The notes below the pieces were generated by a model. The model had not been told where the DNA came from, made no database searches, and saw only the letters and a program-made list of their open reading frames with translations. From contig CM030935.1 of the NCBI GenBank assembly GCA_018136815.1, positions 6,356,935 through 6,420,934 of the forward strand: a DNA stretch of 64,000 bases. Reading direction: 5' to 3'. A program made the position numbers and the translations under genes. This DNA comes from Isochrysis galbana (taxonomy: Eukaryota; Haptophyta; Isochrysidales; Isochrysidaceae). Every line of letters begins with the position of its first letter. Position 1 is the stretch's first letter. Shown here in pieces: positions 46,924 through 58,059 of this stretch.

Positions 46924-49305
46924 TCAATCAACAGGCTTCAACGGCACTCCAGTCACCATAGGCAAGTTGTATCTTCTCGGAGCGATTGCTTGGGCATCGG
47001 AATGTTCTCGACATCCCTCACCACGGGAGCAATTTGCGATACTCCACTGCAAACAGCAATTGGCCACCGCCGTCGTGTTGGCGCGGTCGAGCCGCTGCCG
47101 AAAGCTGACCACAGCACGCTCAATCGATACCCGCGTGGCGTCATGAGAAAGAGCACGTGCGCCGAGCCAGCCAAAACCTAGCCATTTGAGTGCTAAGCAC
47201 GATCCCGTCGGCATGTTGCGCTCACCTCTGTCCACGCCCCGAAAATTTCTCGCTGGGAGATAGACGCATAGATCAATGCGCTTTGAAGTAGAAGCGCGTG
47301 GCCAGGTCAACACATTTTGCGAGCGAATGGCGTATGTGGTGAGAGTTGTTTGCGCAACGGGTAGTAGCGCTACGGATGCGCCGTGGAGCCAGAGCTCGAC
47401 AGAAAGTCCCAGTGCCATGATACTCTTAGACGGCGTGGTCTGCGAGTGCGCGGTAGGCTTGTTGCAGTACGCGCAGGGCAGTGTGCGGCCGTCAAAACCA
47501 GGCCAGTGCGCGAAGAGCTCACGAATGCCCGGCGCATCGCTCGATAGAGCGACCACCCACTCCTCCACACCCGAACGTCTCCGCGCGAGGCGAGAGAGGC
47601 AGTGGGCTGCGCGTGCGATCGGCGTGGGAAGGAGGACCCGACTATCGGCGTCCTCGCGGGGTTGATGGAGCAGCGACGGAGCGCCAGGCGTTGGGGGTCC
47701 GCAGAGGTTTGTGAGCTTCTCCTCGAGTAGCTTGAGCTCCTGCCTTGGCACTGGGTGAGCGAAGTCCCAGCTGAGCAACTCAAGACGCGCGCTCGCATTT
47801 GTCAGGGCAGCGCTTGGATGTGGATACGATTCTGCCTGTGGAGACGCAAGCAGTTGGCGAAGCGCAGCGGTGAAAGAGAGGTCTCCTGGTAACGGCTGCA
47901 CCTTGGCGAAACATGCCTCGCCGCATGCATCCAAGGCCTTGAGGCGAGTAGGCGGAAGCTCTGCGCACATGATGCATTCAGGCGGAGGGGCTGTGAGGGC
48001 GCGAGAAAACCGTTGTACGGCCACACTTTCCAAGCTCATAGCGTCGTTTCCACGCCCTTCAAGGTCGCGCGGGAGCCAATTGGCATCGTCAGCCCATCCT
48101 GACCGCACTTGCATTGTAAACAACATCGTCGCATTGCTCGCCTTGCGAAGTAGTGGGAGCAGAGCTCTTTGCAATTCCCGCCGCGGCCGCATCAATACGT
48201 GTAGGAGACAACCGACCACATGGCTCATCTCATTATGCTGGGAGGCAGACAGGAGGAAGATTGGCCGCGAGCGAGGGCGCGTTCCAAGCCAATCGGTTGC
48301 TGCACGTAGGCGCTTTTGGCCATCCCTATCCCTTACGGAATTTGTATAATTTCGGTGCTGCTCGCCCATAAGCATGTCTGCCACCAAGTGTGAAAGTTCG
48401 GCCTCGGACGCACGGGAAGTTGTATCAATGCTGAGCGCCCATACGGTGGATAGAGCCATCCCCCATGAAGCGAGCTCCATGGGCCCTGCGATTGCGACTT
48501 CACTCAGCAATCTCGCAAACTTCTTCATTGTCTCATCCACCGTGGGCCTATTGCGGCGGACTGCGGCAGATATAGCGTCTCGCATTGCGCTGTATGCGGT
48601 CCTGCTGGCCTTCACGGGGTCCACGGTAGGTGACAAAGGCGGCTTCTGGCACAAGGGTAGCATTGCCGTTCCTTGGTCCTTTGGAATGTCGATGCGAACA
48701 CTCGCGGCATCCGAAGAAAGCAGTGACCACAGCAACATAGCAGACGCGTTGCAAGGGATGCGCGCGTCCCATGCAAAGGCTGGGGCCAGCGGCGCAATCC
48801 GAGAAAGCCGCTCGTGGTTGGCAGGATTCCATGCCCAGTCCAGGCCTTCGCTCGTGGTCTTGCTCGAACCGCCATGCTGCCAGCCGTCTGCGTCAGTGTC
48901 CTCAGTGCCTGCACCTGTGAAGAAGCGGAGAAGATCGTACCTGTGATAGGGAGCGTCCGCCCCGCGCGCCCAATCGACGTAGAGGGCTCGCCGGCTGATT
49001 GCCGCCAACGCGATCCAGACAACAAAGTCCCCAAACAGATTGCCGAGCCCATTGGCGCCTTGCGAGTTAGCAGAGGCGTCCACCACGAGATGGCGTGCAG
49101 GCTGCTTGTACATCTGGCGGAAGGCGTTGAGCGCCGCGCGGGTGCTTGGCCTCCCTCGCACGCACCTAGTCTCGAATCGCTCCACGTCAGCGCGCACAAG
49201 CGGCAACGCGTCGAACTCGCGCATACCCGCTCCACCTCGGGCCACCCACCACCCCACCCCCACTCCCCCGACCAACCCAACCCCCCCAACCCCCACCTCT
49301 CTCAC
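46924..49305 (-). CDS. Fucosyltransferase-like GT-B glycosyltransferase, putative
   Basis: Single open frame of 793 codons; a second in-frame ATG at 49224 (MREFDALPL) avoids a low-complexity G/V-rich start and is the better candidate, giving 766 aa. The segment ANGLGNLFGDFVVWIALAAI followed by SRRALYVDWARG resembles the GN-L...A...R-L-DW nucleotide-sugar region of plant/algal-type fucosyltransferases; later MLFTMQVRSGWADD resembles their QIR element, and EEWVVALSSDAPGIREL the SD element. Cysteine-rich centre (CIMCAELPPTRLKALDACGEAC) and end. No clear transmembrane anchor at the N-terminus; an upstream exon may be missing. The family assignment is tentative, the reality of the gene is well supported by length. 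Confidence 0.5.
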   Translation of the reverse strand: MREVGVGGVGLVGGVGVGWWVARGGAGMREFDALPLVRADVERFETRCVRGRPSTRAALNAFRQMYKQPARHLVVDASANSQGANGLGNLFGDFVVWIALAAISRRALYVDWARGADAPYHRYDLLRFFTGAGTEDTDADGWQHGGSSKTTSEGLDWAWNPANHERLSRIAPLAPAFAWDARIPCNASAMLLWSLLSSDAASVRIDIPKDQGTAMLPLCQKPPLSPTVDPVKASRTAYSAMRDAISAAVRRNRPTVDETMKKFARLLSEVAIAGPMELASWGMALSTVWALSIDTTSRASEAELSHLVADMLMGEQHRNYTNSVRDRDGQKRLRAATDWLGTRPRSRPIFLLSASQHNEMSHVVGCLLHVLMRPRRELQRALLPLLRKASNATMLFTMQVRSGWADDANWLPRDLEGRGNDAMSLESVAVQRFSRALTAPPPECIMCAELPPTRLKALDACGEACFAKVQPLPGDLSFTAALRQLLASPQAESYPHPSAALTNASARLELLSWDFAHPVPRQELKLLEEKLTNLCGPPTPGAPSLLHQPREDADSRVLLPTPIARAAHCLSRLARRRSGVEEWVVALSSDAPGIRELFAHWPGFDGRTLPCAYCNKPTAHSQTTPSKSIMALGLSVELWLHGASVALLPVAQTTLTTYAIRSQNVLTWPRASTSKRIDLCVYLPARNFRGVDRGERNMPTGSCLALKWLGFGWLGARALSHDATRVSIERAVVSFRQRLDRANTTAVANCCLQWSIANCSRGEGCREHSDAQAIAPRRYNLPMVTGVPLKPVD

Positions 49306-49879
49306 CGCTCACTCACTCCTTTTCAGTAAACTCAGGGAAGTGAAGCAGTGGTCGTAAGTCTAAACGAATCGCTCAACACTGAACACTGAACACCCCTTGT
49401 CACGCTGGCGAGCGAGTCTACTTTATACTTTCATACAGTTTTGGCTCCAGAGCTCTAGAGCGAACACTAGAGTAGAGTAGAGAGAGGGGTTTTGCAGGCC
49501 GCAATAGGGCCCCAACAGCCCCCCCCCGCCCCCCGCCCCAACAGTGATCGGGGCGCTGTTGAGGCTCCATTGCGGCCGTCCTGCAAAAGGAGAAAATCGC
49601 GTTTTCCTCTCAATGGTCAATGGAGGGTTTTTGCAGGGCTCAAGAAGGTCCCAACAAGAGGCCCCCTCAATAGCACCTGGGCGCTCTTGGGGCTCTATTG
49701 GGGCCTCGTTGCAAAAGGTGAAACGCGCGTTCTCCTCTCCAATAGTGGCTCGACTTGCCTTCTCCTCTGCAGTTCATGGGGAGACGGGGAGGGGCGCGCG
49801 ATGCCGACGCGCCCCTTCACCGCGTAGGAGTTGGAGGATGCAGAGCTGGCCATGCTCCTGGCCCAGCTGAGGCGCAATT
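49306..49879. other. Intergenic, local imperfect repeats
   Basis: Two similar blocks near 49490-49620 and 49630-49760, each containing TTTTGCAGG or TTGCAAAAGG, CCCAACA and a TCTCCTCTCAATG-like tail; probably an old duplication. No gene. Confidence 0.4.
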
Positions 49880-50231
49880 GGGCGCCGGCGCAATCTTGGA
49901 CGGCTGGAGCTCGCACACCGCGCATCCGAGCGCGTCGAGCGCGTCCTGCTTGCGGTTGCAGCAGAGACGCTCTCGCGCTCCATGCGCTCACGCATTGGCC
50001 CAGAGCGTCTCTCACTGGCGAGGCTGCAGCGGGAGGCAGCGGAGGTTGGCGCGGACGATGGTGTGCAGTCGCGCGACATATATGCGCGCTTCGGCTTCCG
50101 GCTCGAAGACCTGCCCAGGGTCGTTGAGGCCCTCCGAGCCCCGGCAGGCTTCCGCCTCCAGGTCCAGGGGCGGCACGTCATCAGCGGCGAAGAGGCATTG
50201 CTCATTGCCCGTCGCCGCTACAAGACCGCAG
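49880..50231 (+). pseudogene. PIF/Harbinger first-exon remnant
   Basis: Encodes RSRIGPERLSLARLQREAAE, DIYARFGFRLEDLPRVVEAL and ARRRYKTAG, ending at a GT donor. It is a clear paralogue of the first exon of the Harbinger-type transposase on the minus strand at 57468-57903 (RSRIGPERLSLVRLERETAE, DIYARFGVRLEDLPRFIAAL, LRRFKTAG), with the splice donor at the same codon. No second exon with the DDE domain follows; the copy is truncated. Confidence 0.7.
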
Positions 50232-50705
50232 GTGCGTGGTGCCCATGCACACGTGCACGTTCTGTGCACACATGCGCACGCGCGCCTGCAACGCCGTTTC
50301 ACACCCAACCACCCCTGCAATTTGCCTCAACAGGCAGCGCAATTTCGTTGTGTTGAGAAAAGGGTAGAAGTGAGTCTGCCATTTCGGCGGTGCGATGCCG
50401 ACGCGCCCCGTCATCTTTTTCTCTTCTTATCCTGTGAGCCGATGTGGGCTGTGCACCTCGGCAGCACTTATTTTTTTTTTGGGGGGGGGGGGGGGCCAAA
50501 CGCGAAACGGCGCTAGCGAGTCTTGTCGCCGGGGTCCCAGGCGATAGCTCTGCGAACTCGGCGACGAGGCGGAGGGCGGACGGGCACCCCGTCTGTTGCC
50601 GCAGTGCCGACCGAAAGGGTCGCCCAGAAGGGATGAACGCGGTGGCTGAGACTCTCCCGGCGGATATTGGCGTCGGCCGCCCGTGATGCGCTCCTGCTGG
50701 AGGAG

Positions 50706-51458
50706 CTAGCGTAGGAGTGGGTGCGGCGCCAGGTCGAACGCCTCGTTCGCGGCGTCGGGGCCCGAGAGCGCGAGGCTGAGCGGTCCTTCGGTGGTCTCTG
50801 GCGCGGCCACTGCGGGAGCTGGCCACTCGGCGAGGAAGTCGTCGATGGGCAGCGAGCCATCGTCGATTGACTCGCCTGTCTCGATCTGGACATCGTGAGG
50901 ACGTCCAGCCCCACGCGGGCGCTCGACCAGCGTTGGTGGGGGTGCAGGCGGGTGGAGCCCACGAGGGATGAGAGGCAGCCTTCCAATCCTGCAATGACCA
51001 GCGGCGTCATTCGCATGCCGATCCGGCGGCAAGTCTTGCAGATGGAATACCCCCCCGGCTGGGGGCGGGAGATTGCGTTTGAACAGGAACAATTCCCCGT
51101 CGATGCGGGCTAGGGCCTCAGCGGTGGCCGGGGAGCGGCCGTCCCGGAGGTCGGGCCGGACGAGCGTGGCCGCCTTCTCAGCGTCCGTGGGAAGCGCGCT
51201 CGCGCTCGCGGCTGTCGGCGCCTGCTGTCCTCGGGGTGGCGTCAGGGTCAGGGTCTGCGTGTTCTCGTCATCGGTGGAGATGTTGTCGGCGCTCGCGTCT
51301 GCTGGGTCGACTGCGAGATCGGCCGGGGCTGCGCCGGCGAGGCGCTGGAGGAGCGTGCCGCGGGACTTGGGCTCGGAGGGAGTAAAGTAGTGTGCTGGTG
51401 GTGTGGTTTGTGCCCTGACGCGCAGCTCATCGGCGCTGCGAGTGGGAACCCGTTGCAT
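50706..51458 (-). CDS. Hypothetical disordered protein
   Basis: Frame of 250 codons from ATG 51458 (MQRVPTRSADELRVRAQTTP), rich in Ala/Asp/Pro, with ENTQTLTLTPPRG and ARIDGELFLFKRNLPPP. The composition looks genuine but no domain is recognised. A proline/histidine-rich stretch after residue 140 may be an unspliced intron. The G run at 50472-50494 lies downstream. Confidence 0.35.
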   Translation of the reverse strand: MQRVPTRSADELRVRAQTTPPAHYFTPSEPKSRGTLLQRLAGAAPADLAVDPADASADNISTDDENTQTLTLTPPRGQQAPTAASASALPTDAEKAATLVRPDLRDGRSPATAEALARIDGELFLFKRNLPPPAGGVFHLQDLPPDRHANDAAGHCRIGRLPLIPRGLHPPAPPPTLVERPRGAGRPHDVQIETGESIDDGSLPIDDFLAEWPAPAVAAPETTEGPLSLALSGPDAANEAFDLAPHPLLR

Positions 51459-52758
51459 CGTGCCTTCGACTGGCTTAGCTCTCGTTCCATCGCGTGCTAA
51501 AGTTCCTCTCCCCTTGCGGTACAGTGGTTCACTTGCGCAAACACGAGCGTTCGCTGAGCACCACATTGCCGGAAATATTTCAATATTTGGCGGCTTAGCT
51601 CTGTGGTGCCGATGCACCAATGACCAATGGCACCTGTAAGCATGGATCCCTAGACCGTCGAATGTCAAATTTTGCGCTCACGCTCACGCTGACGTACCCC
51701 TCGTTCTTGGAGAGAGCAGAGCAGGAGCTTGCGACAGACGAGAGGAGGCCGGAATTTACTACTACTCGCATTTTGTAGCCTAGGCGCGCTGGCCCCACGA
51801 TGCACGATGGTACGCTCGACAGGGCCCGCTCACGTAATCGTCATTATTATTTACGTGAGACGTGAGAGTGAGCGAGGGGGCTTTAGTGGGTAGAGGGTGC
51901 GCAAACGGAGAGTAAACACGGGCGCGACATAACACGCGCAACACGGCACCCGGGTGCCAGAGGCCGTAGCCGCCGGGTGGTGTATGAATGCCCAACTGCG
52001 CGTGCGCACGTTGCGCAGCTGCCTATGCACTCGCAGCTGCCTACGCACTCGCACGTGCCTCGCACGTGCACATTCGCATGCGCCAACGCATCGTACCTAG
52101 CCTGCATGCGGCGCTCGCCATGCCAGTAGCCGCAAGGCACTGCGAGGATCTATATCTACTGCGCCAGGCGTCTAGCCATACGTGCATGTTCACGCCAAGA
52201 AGTTCGCCTTGATGCGCCCCAAATCCCTCTGGTCTTTGTGGAAAAGTGTGGTAGCACAATACGCTTGGAATGTGCGGCGTGTGCTACGTGCAATGTGCTA
52301 CTATGCCTAATGTACGTGCAAGAGGAATGTGCGATCTATCCTACTTTGCCTGTGTGTACCTCATGCCTGAACATGTCGCACCTATGCTAGGACTTAAGCG
52401 TCGTAACCAGCCGAGACGAGAAAGCCCATCACACCATGCTCTTCTTTCTAGCCTTAACCTGAGTGTGCTTTAGCCTCATTCGTTGCATGCCTGCACGCGT
52501 GGGCGGCCGAAACGGCGGCGGCTTGCAGAAGGCTCCCATCGACTCCCCTCGAGCTGTCGTTAGAGCCGGCGCCTCCGTTTCTGTGAGCTTTTCCGAGGTG
52601 GGGCCGCGCGTGCTCGCCCCATATGATGGACAAAAGCGTGTGCCCCTAGACCGCTTTGAAAATCGTACAAACTGGATATGCTACGATAGCATGCGATAAG
52701 AAGCGGTCAACCAAGCGTGAGGGACGGAGTGCGAGGGGCACGCAATCTCATCGCGCAT
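51459..52758. other. Intergenic, nothing supportable
   Basis: Contains a patch of GCACGTGC-like words (51990-52090: GCGCACGTTGCGCAG, CTGCCTACGCACTCGCACGT) that make many short overlapping palindromes, but no frame with family features. Confidence 0.45.
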
Positions 52759-55528
52759 CTACATGGCTGAGCCCCCCCCCGCATCCACTTGGGCAGCGCC
52801 GACCTGAAAATGCGTGAACCAAGCGATGGAGACGAGGACGACGGCCTCGCCAAACCAAAATCCGTTGTATGCCGTGAACGAGTACGGCCACAACATTTGT
52901 GCTTCCGGGTGGAGCCGCGCATGCCCTGCTCGTGCGGCGCCGGCTAGACCAACCATGACCACCACACAGACCTCTCTGCCGCAGATCCAGTCGCGGTTGA
53001 AAATGAGGGTGGAGACGATGTAGAAGAGTGCGGAGAGGGGGAAGGTGAGGCCGAGGAACTGGTGGGCTACATCGAGCCATCCGGCCGGAGCAGCACACCT
53101 ATCGGGTAGCAGGCAACGGCTTGGCCCCTTGTGCGCGCATCGTGCCTGCTGGATAAGGGCCGGCATCGCTCCTCCTGTGGCAGGTGAGGCACCGTCTCTC
53201 AGCGCTTACATGAGGAGGAACAACCATTGATAGTACCCGAGGAAGAGGCCATTGAGGGCCGACTCGACTGGCCCCATCCACGAGCCCGATGGGCGCGCGG
53301 AACCCACGTTACCGAAGCCCCACATGTTGATGAAAGAGCCAAAGAATGCTGCGGCAAATGCGGCCGTTGCCGCCTAGGACGAGAGGCAAGCAGATGGTTT
53401 GTGAGCGCAGCGGTCAGGAATGACATGTACCCCACGTGCATAAGAGGAAAGCGTTTGAGGACGTCCCGATGGTGCTCGACTGGCCCCTGCGCACCGGGCT
53501 GTCGATGAAGCCCGAGACGGACGAGACCATCCACAAGGGCCGAGGAGCGAACCCCACGTACAGCTGCCACGGCTGTGAAAAGACGTACACTGTTGGCACA
53601 AGTGCCGCTAGCAGAGAGAAGGTGGAGCGGAAGCGGCCCTCCTCGTCGCGTTCGATCGCAAGGGTGAACTTCGTTGCGGAGGCAGTTGGGAGAGCTGGCA
53701 GGCCCACATCGTGGAGTATCGGCAGATTCGTGTCGGACCAATCCGAGGCAATACTGTGGAATGGTCCGTAGATCCACACCTGGACAAGGGGCTCAGCGGT
53801 ACTGTGAGACGGACGGCGCCGGCGCCGTGGCCCATGAATCACCCATCCCACTGGGCATCCCTAGTTCACCAGAACGGAATTGCTGTTGGGCAAGCGGGAA
53901 TCACACGTTGGCATCCTTCCACCAGGTGCGACTGAGCGACCAGTCACAAAATGCGAACACGCCATTCTTGTGCGTCGAAATCTGAGGAAATAAGGCGGCG
54001 GCATTCGGAGGATGGCTGAGCGTGTGCGCTCCCGTTGAGCTCAGCACCGGAGACAAGGCCCCGAAACGGAGTGGAGGGGGACCGTCCGGGGCATCTCACT
54101 GCGCACCGTCTGCAGGACCGGAAACCATAGGAGCGCGGTCAGCGCGGCGCATTGCAGCCTCCACAACAGCACCGAATCGGCGTTAGACACCTCTTCATCA
54201 CCGACGATGCTCTCGAGCGTGCCCTTACTCAGCGAGGGGTCCATCCCGCGGCCGATCAGGTGCGTCAGCCAGCTCAGCCAGCCCGTGCCCCAGCCCCCCG
54301 CGTCTGTGGCGTTGTGGCGGTAATATTTGCAGCTTGGGATGGACGCGCCTAGCGACGAGAGCTGGTTCTCGTCGAACGGCATTACCAGCCGGCCGTCGAG
54401 AGACCCCCAGCACGTCACATTGCCCAGGATGGAGATGTTGACTACTCCAAGCCCGCTTTCCACATCGGCCATCAGCTCAGCCATGTTGAATTTGCTAAGC
54501 GCAAGGTGAGACGCGGGATCCTGCCCCAACTTGAGCTCCTTGCTAAGAATACCGAGACCGAGCGCGGCCCCGCCAAAGTCGCGCGCGGTGGGCTCGTGAG
54601 CTAACGTCACGTTGTGGAGAGCGCCTGAGCTTTTCCGGTGCGCCCCCATACCTCTACCCACAAAGCCACCAGCAAGTAAGAGACCACAGATGGCGGCGGC
54701 GGACAAGGCGACGAGGGAGCTCAACGCCGCGGTGAGACGCGCCGGATGCGCTTGGTGCACACTGGAGAGGTGTGCAGCCACAGCCAACAAGAAGAGGGCG
54801 AAGAGGAACGCCTCGACCTGAAGCGCTGTGACCCCCTCTGGCCGCCACTCGGCGTGCTCGCGCAGCGAGGCGCCCGCGACGAGCCAGGCCCAGAAGAGGA
54901 GGTCGACAGCGACGACGGAGAGTCGCAGCCGCGCGAGTATCGATGCGCTCATGTGCGCGTACGCACCGCCGCCCTCCGGCCACGCACCCGCTCCACTCCG
55001 CACGTTGAGCAGCATCAGTGCCGGGTAGAACAGTGCGACCAGCACGCCCATCGAGCGCGAGAGCACGAGGTGTCCGAGTATGGAGCCATCCGCGTCAGCG
55101 GCGTCCGACTGTCCCAGGAAATCGTTGCACCCGCCCTTGAGCGCGGGCAGGGCCCAGATGAAGAGCGTGGGCAGAAGTGCCGCTCCAAGCACAAGGTCCG
55201 CCGCAGACCATCCGAGTGGGAAGAGGAGCGCAGCGAGGACAAAGACGAGGATCCCGAGTCCAGTCATCTGGGTGTCGTCGCCTATGAAGACTCCGAAGAG
55301 CTCCACCCTCGATTCCTCGCCCGCGCGCTGGCAGAGAGTGCCGTGGAAGGGAGAGCATCCTTCTCTCACAAGAGAGAGAGCGGCCATGAGCCCGAGAAGG
55401 CCTAGCAGCCTGGCAGAGAGCTCAAGCAGGAGGAGGAGTGCGTTGATGAGGAGCCACCAGCCCACTTGTGCCACCCACACACTCAAAGACCACGCGGAAG
55501 AGCCCAGAGAGGAGAGAGGAGACGGCAT
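52759..55528 (-). CDS. Large multi-pass membrane protein of unknown family
   Basis: Five exons: 55528-54107, 53981-53907, 53779-53431, 53348-53210 and 53098-52759; 2325 nt, 774 aa. About twelve hydrophobic segments, including QVGWWLLINALLLLLELSAR, LGILVFVLAALLFPLGW, GVLVALFYPALMLL and LFALFLLAVAAHL, then a 150-residue probably lumenal or extracellular domain with N-glycosylation sequons (HNVTLA, VNISILGNVTCW, RHNATDA), and in the last third FSLLAALVPTVYVFS, GYYQWLFLL, LGLTFPLSALFYIVSTL and AVVLVSIAWF. Between them WIYGPFHSIASDWSDTNLP and CDWSLSRTWWKDAN are tryptophan-rich and look conserved. All junctions are GT-AG and frame-consistent; the third (53430-53349) was chosen by phase. Family not recognised. 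Confidence 0.75.
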
Positions 55529-55551
55529 GGGAGAGAGAGAGAGGGGGGCGT

Positions 55552-56141
55552 GGGGGGGGGGCCTCCACCGCCGCCGCCCTTCGCACTCTTCCCTCCCACC
55601 CTCCCGTTCTTCTCTCTCTCCCCGCCTCCCCCTTCCTCCTCCCTCCCTCCCTCCCCTCTCCCCCTCCCTTTCTCTCTCTCTCCCTCTCCCTCTCATCCCT
55701 CTCTCTCTCTCCCTCTCTCCCTCTCTCCCTCCCTCTCCCTCTTTCCCTCCCCACCCCCCGTCTCTCTATCCATGGGGCGCGTCTCTCCCTTTCTCTCACC
55801 GAATCTTCTCCTCTCTTAATCTGTCCGTTCTCTTCTCCTTTCACTTATCTAACTCCACTTTTCTCTCTTGTTGTCTCTTCTCTTTCTCTTCCTCCCACAA
55901 CCCTACTACTCCCTCCCTCTCCCTCTCTTCCCCTCCCTCCTTCTCCGTTGTTCGTTCCTCCGTTCTTCAAGTTTTCAAACGTTTCCTCTCTGTGTTCCTT
56001 GCGCCCACGACACCCACTTCGCTCTTCTCGCCCGCCCGTCGTCGTCGTCTATTTCTCACCCCTCTCGGCTTTTCCGTCGTCCCAATCCGCGTGGTGGAAT
56101 AGAATTATAGACAACACTCTATAGATCCACAATCAATCCAG
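55552..56141. repeat. Pyrimidine-rich tract between divergent genes
   Basis: G run 55552-55561, then mostly CT/CCT/CCCT repeats to about 55960. It forms the leader of the membrane-protein gene on one side and of the partial gene at 56142 on the other. Confidence 0.8.
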
Positions 56142-56692
56142 GGATACATCTGGTTGGCGGGGGGGCCGACGAGCTGAAGGGCAAACGAAAGGCAGAAAAG
56201 GACGCTGCGCGTGAGGCGAGCTGCGCGCAAGATCGCGCAGCACGCGCCGCTTACAAAAAGCTGACCGAAGAGGAGCTGAAGGTGTGCCGCGCGCAGCCGC
56301 CCGGGCCCAAATGCACACTCACACCTCCCACCCACCGCCCCTGAGCGGCACAGGCAGCGGAGCGCGCTGGCACGGGTGCGCGGGCCAGTCCCCCGGCGAG
56401 CACGGTGGCCAGTGACGATGCGCTTCCCGACCGCATTGAGCTGGAGTTCTATTTGCTCAACTACATGGAGGAGGAGATGTGCGAACTGGGTCTCGACGTG
56501 GACGACCTCCGCAAGGACGCATCAAAATGGCCGCAGGGCTTCAAGGTGGAGGGGCCCGACGACGACAACAAGTACCACTTTGTGCGTGTGGCGGCAAGCA
56601 AGAAGAAGGCGAGAGGCATGGCGCAAACGGCACAACAGACGCGTGACATGTTTGCCGAGTTCCTCAAGGCCCAGGCGGGAAAAAACTATTGT
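56142..56692 (+). CDS. Unknown acidic/basic protein, 3' end cut by an element
   Basis: Two exons, about 56142-56281 and 56354-56692, joined in phase 0 by a 72-nt GT-AG intron. The first encodes a lysine-rich helix (ADELKGKRKAEKDAAREAS, KKLTEEELK). The second encodes LPDRIELEFYLLNYMEEEMC, ELGLDVDDLRKDASKWPQGF, KVEGPDDDNKYHFVRVA and a helix RDMFAEFLKAQAGKN. Composition and spacing look like a real conserved protein, family not recognised. An AG acceptor precedes 56142, so a start exon should lie upstream. The frame runs straight into hairpin-headed copy E and then into its ORF; the natural C-terminus is lost or lies in an unseen alternative. Confidence 0.45.
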
Positions 56693-56865
56693 TATAGTTT
56701 TAGCGATGGAGCGCGCGCCGACCGCTCCCCTCTCCCAGCCCCCCGCCGTCACGACGCCCCAACGGGGCCGCCCCAAGCCGCCGGAGCCGAAGCGCTCGCA
56801 GGCCTCAGCACCGCCTGACAACGACGTCGAGATGGCGCCGCCACCCTCGCCTGCCATAACCCTGT
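56688..56865 (+). mobile_element. Hairpin-headed element, copy E (second hairpin type, truncated)
   Basis: Starts AAACTATTGTTATAGTTT; the ATG follows at 56706 and opens MERAPTAPLSQP, as copy C does at 28391. Similarity to copy C ends near 56850. The insertion lies exactly between the gene at 56142-56692 and the interrupted Harbinger transposase at 56866. Confidence 0.6.
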
Positions 56866-57903
56866 TGAATTGTGCTTGCCACGGAAGTAAAACACCCCTG
56901 TACATGCGGTATAAGTATCCGGACTGAGGGTAGGCGGAGTCACCGAAGAGGCAGAACGTCTTAGCGGCGGCAGCGCAAGTCACCTGCATGACTTGCAACA
57001 GGCCGGATACACGGCACACAAACGAATCATGGCGCGAACCGTGCACCGGGCCAAAAGGCCACGGCTGAATCCCGTTAGGGAAGCAAATGCCCTGAATCTT
57101 GACACCATGTGCGCGCTTGTGTCCAGAGTAATAGAACCTTTGCCCTCGAACCGGCCTCGCCGTCTGCCAGAGCTTGCCATCCACGAATCCAATTAGGTTG
57201 TGCACTCCCGTGCCGGCCTCCTCAAAGACCTTGGCAAAGCGCGGGAACAATGGGGCAAAAGAAGAGAAGCTTCGTGAGTCTATGAGGTGTGGAAAGTGTT
57301 TATGTATGTACTCAACTACAGTCTGGTGAATCTCACATATTGCAGCCTCACTACGACCACACTCCCACATAAGCCTAGCTACGCTACCTGCGGTGCCAAG
57401 GAAGGAGAAGAAAGCCGTGGGAGTGTGAAGGATCCAGGGTGTCACATGTGCCGCGACGGGCGCTCACCTGCCGTCTTGAAACGCCGGAGCGTGAGCAGCA
57501 CTGCCTCCTCAGCGCTAGCCACATGCCTGCTTGGCGTCGAGAAGCCTGCAAGCAGATCGAGTGCAGCGATGAAGCGTGGCAAGTCCTCAAGGCGCACACC
57601 GAAGCGTGCGTAGATGTCGCGCACGACAATCCCATCGCCTCCACCTGCCTCCGCTGTCTCGCGCTCCAGACGCACCAGCGACAGGCGCTCTGGCCCAATG
57701 CGCGAGCGGGTGAGCGAAGAAGCGGCTCCGCTGCAAACGCAAGCATCGCCACCTCGTTGAGNNNNNNNNNNNNNNNNNNNNNNNNNNNNNNNNNNNNNNN
57801 NNNNNNNNNNNNNNNNNNNNNNNNNNNNNNNNNNNNNNNNNNNNNNNNNNNNNNNNNNNNNAGCGGAGCGGAGGGCTCTGAGCCACTCCGTCGCGAGCAG
57901 CAC
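56866..57903 (-). pseudogene. PIF/Harbinger-type DDE transposase, truncated and gap-damaged
   Basis: Exon 1 (to 57468) and exon 2 (57387-56866) are joined by an 80-nt GT-AG intron in phase 1. The second exon carries LMWECGRSEAAICEIHQTVV (helix-turn-helix-like), LIGFVDGKLWQTARP (first Asp), YYSGHKRAHGVKIQGI, PVHGSRHDSF and FCLFGDSAYPQSGYLY (second Asp), the DDE_Tnp_4 order. The frame is lost right after LLPWQAQFN, so the third acidic residue of the catalytic triad is missing; copy E sits at that break. Exon 1 contains the 100-N gap. Confidence 0.8.
57762..57861. other. Assembly gap (100 N)
   Basis: A run of exactly 100 N, the usual placeholder for a gap of unknown size. It falls within the first exon of the Harbinger copy, so that exon's true length is unknown. 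Confidence 0.99.
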
Positions 57904-58059
57904 CGGCGGCTAGCGCGGCGCTTTGGCCCTCCTCCCCACCGGGAGTCGGGTGAATGAAATTCTGGACTGGGTCGGGCAACCCCATTTGGGTGTCTGGACG
58001 GGGAACGAACGGCGAACGAAGGCTGTGGGCGGCGAGGCGCTCCTAGCGGCCCTAGTGTG

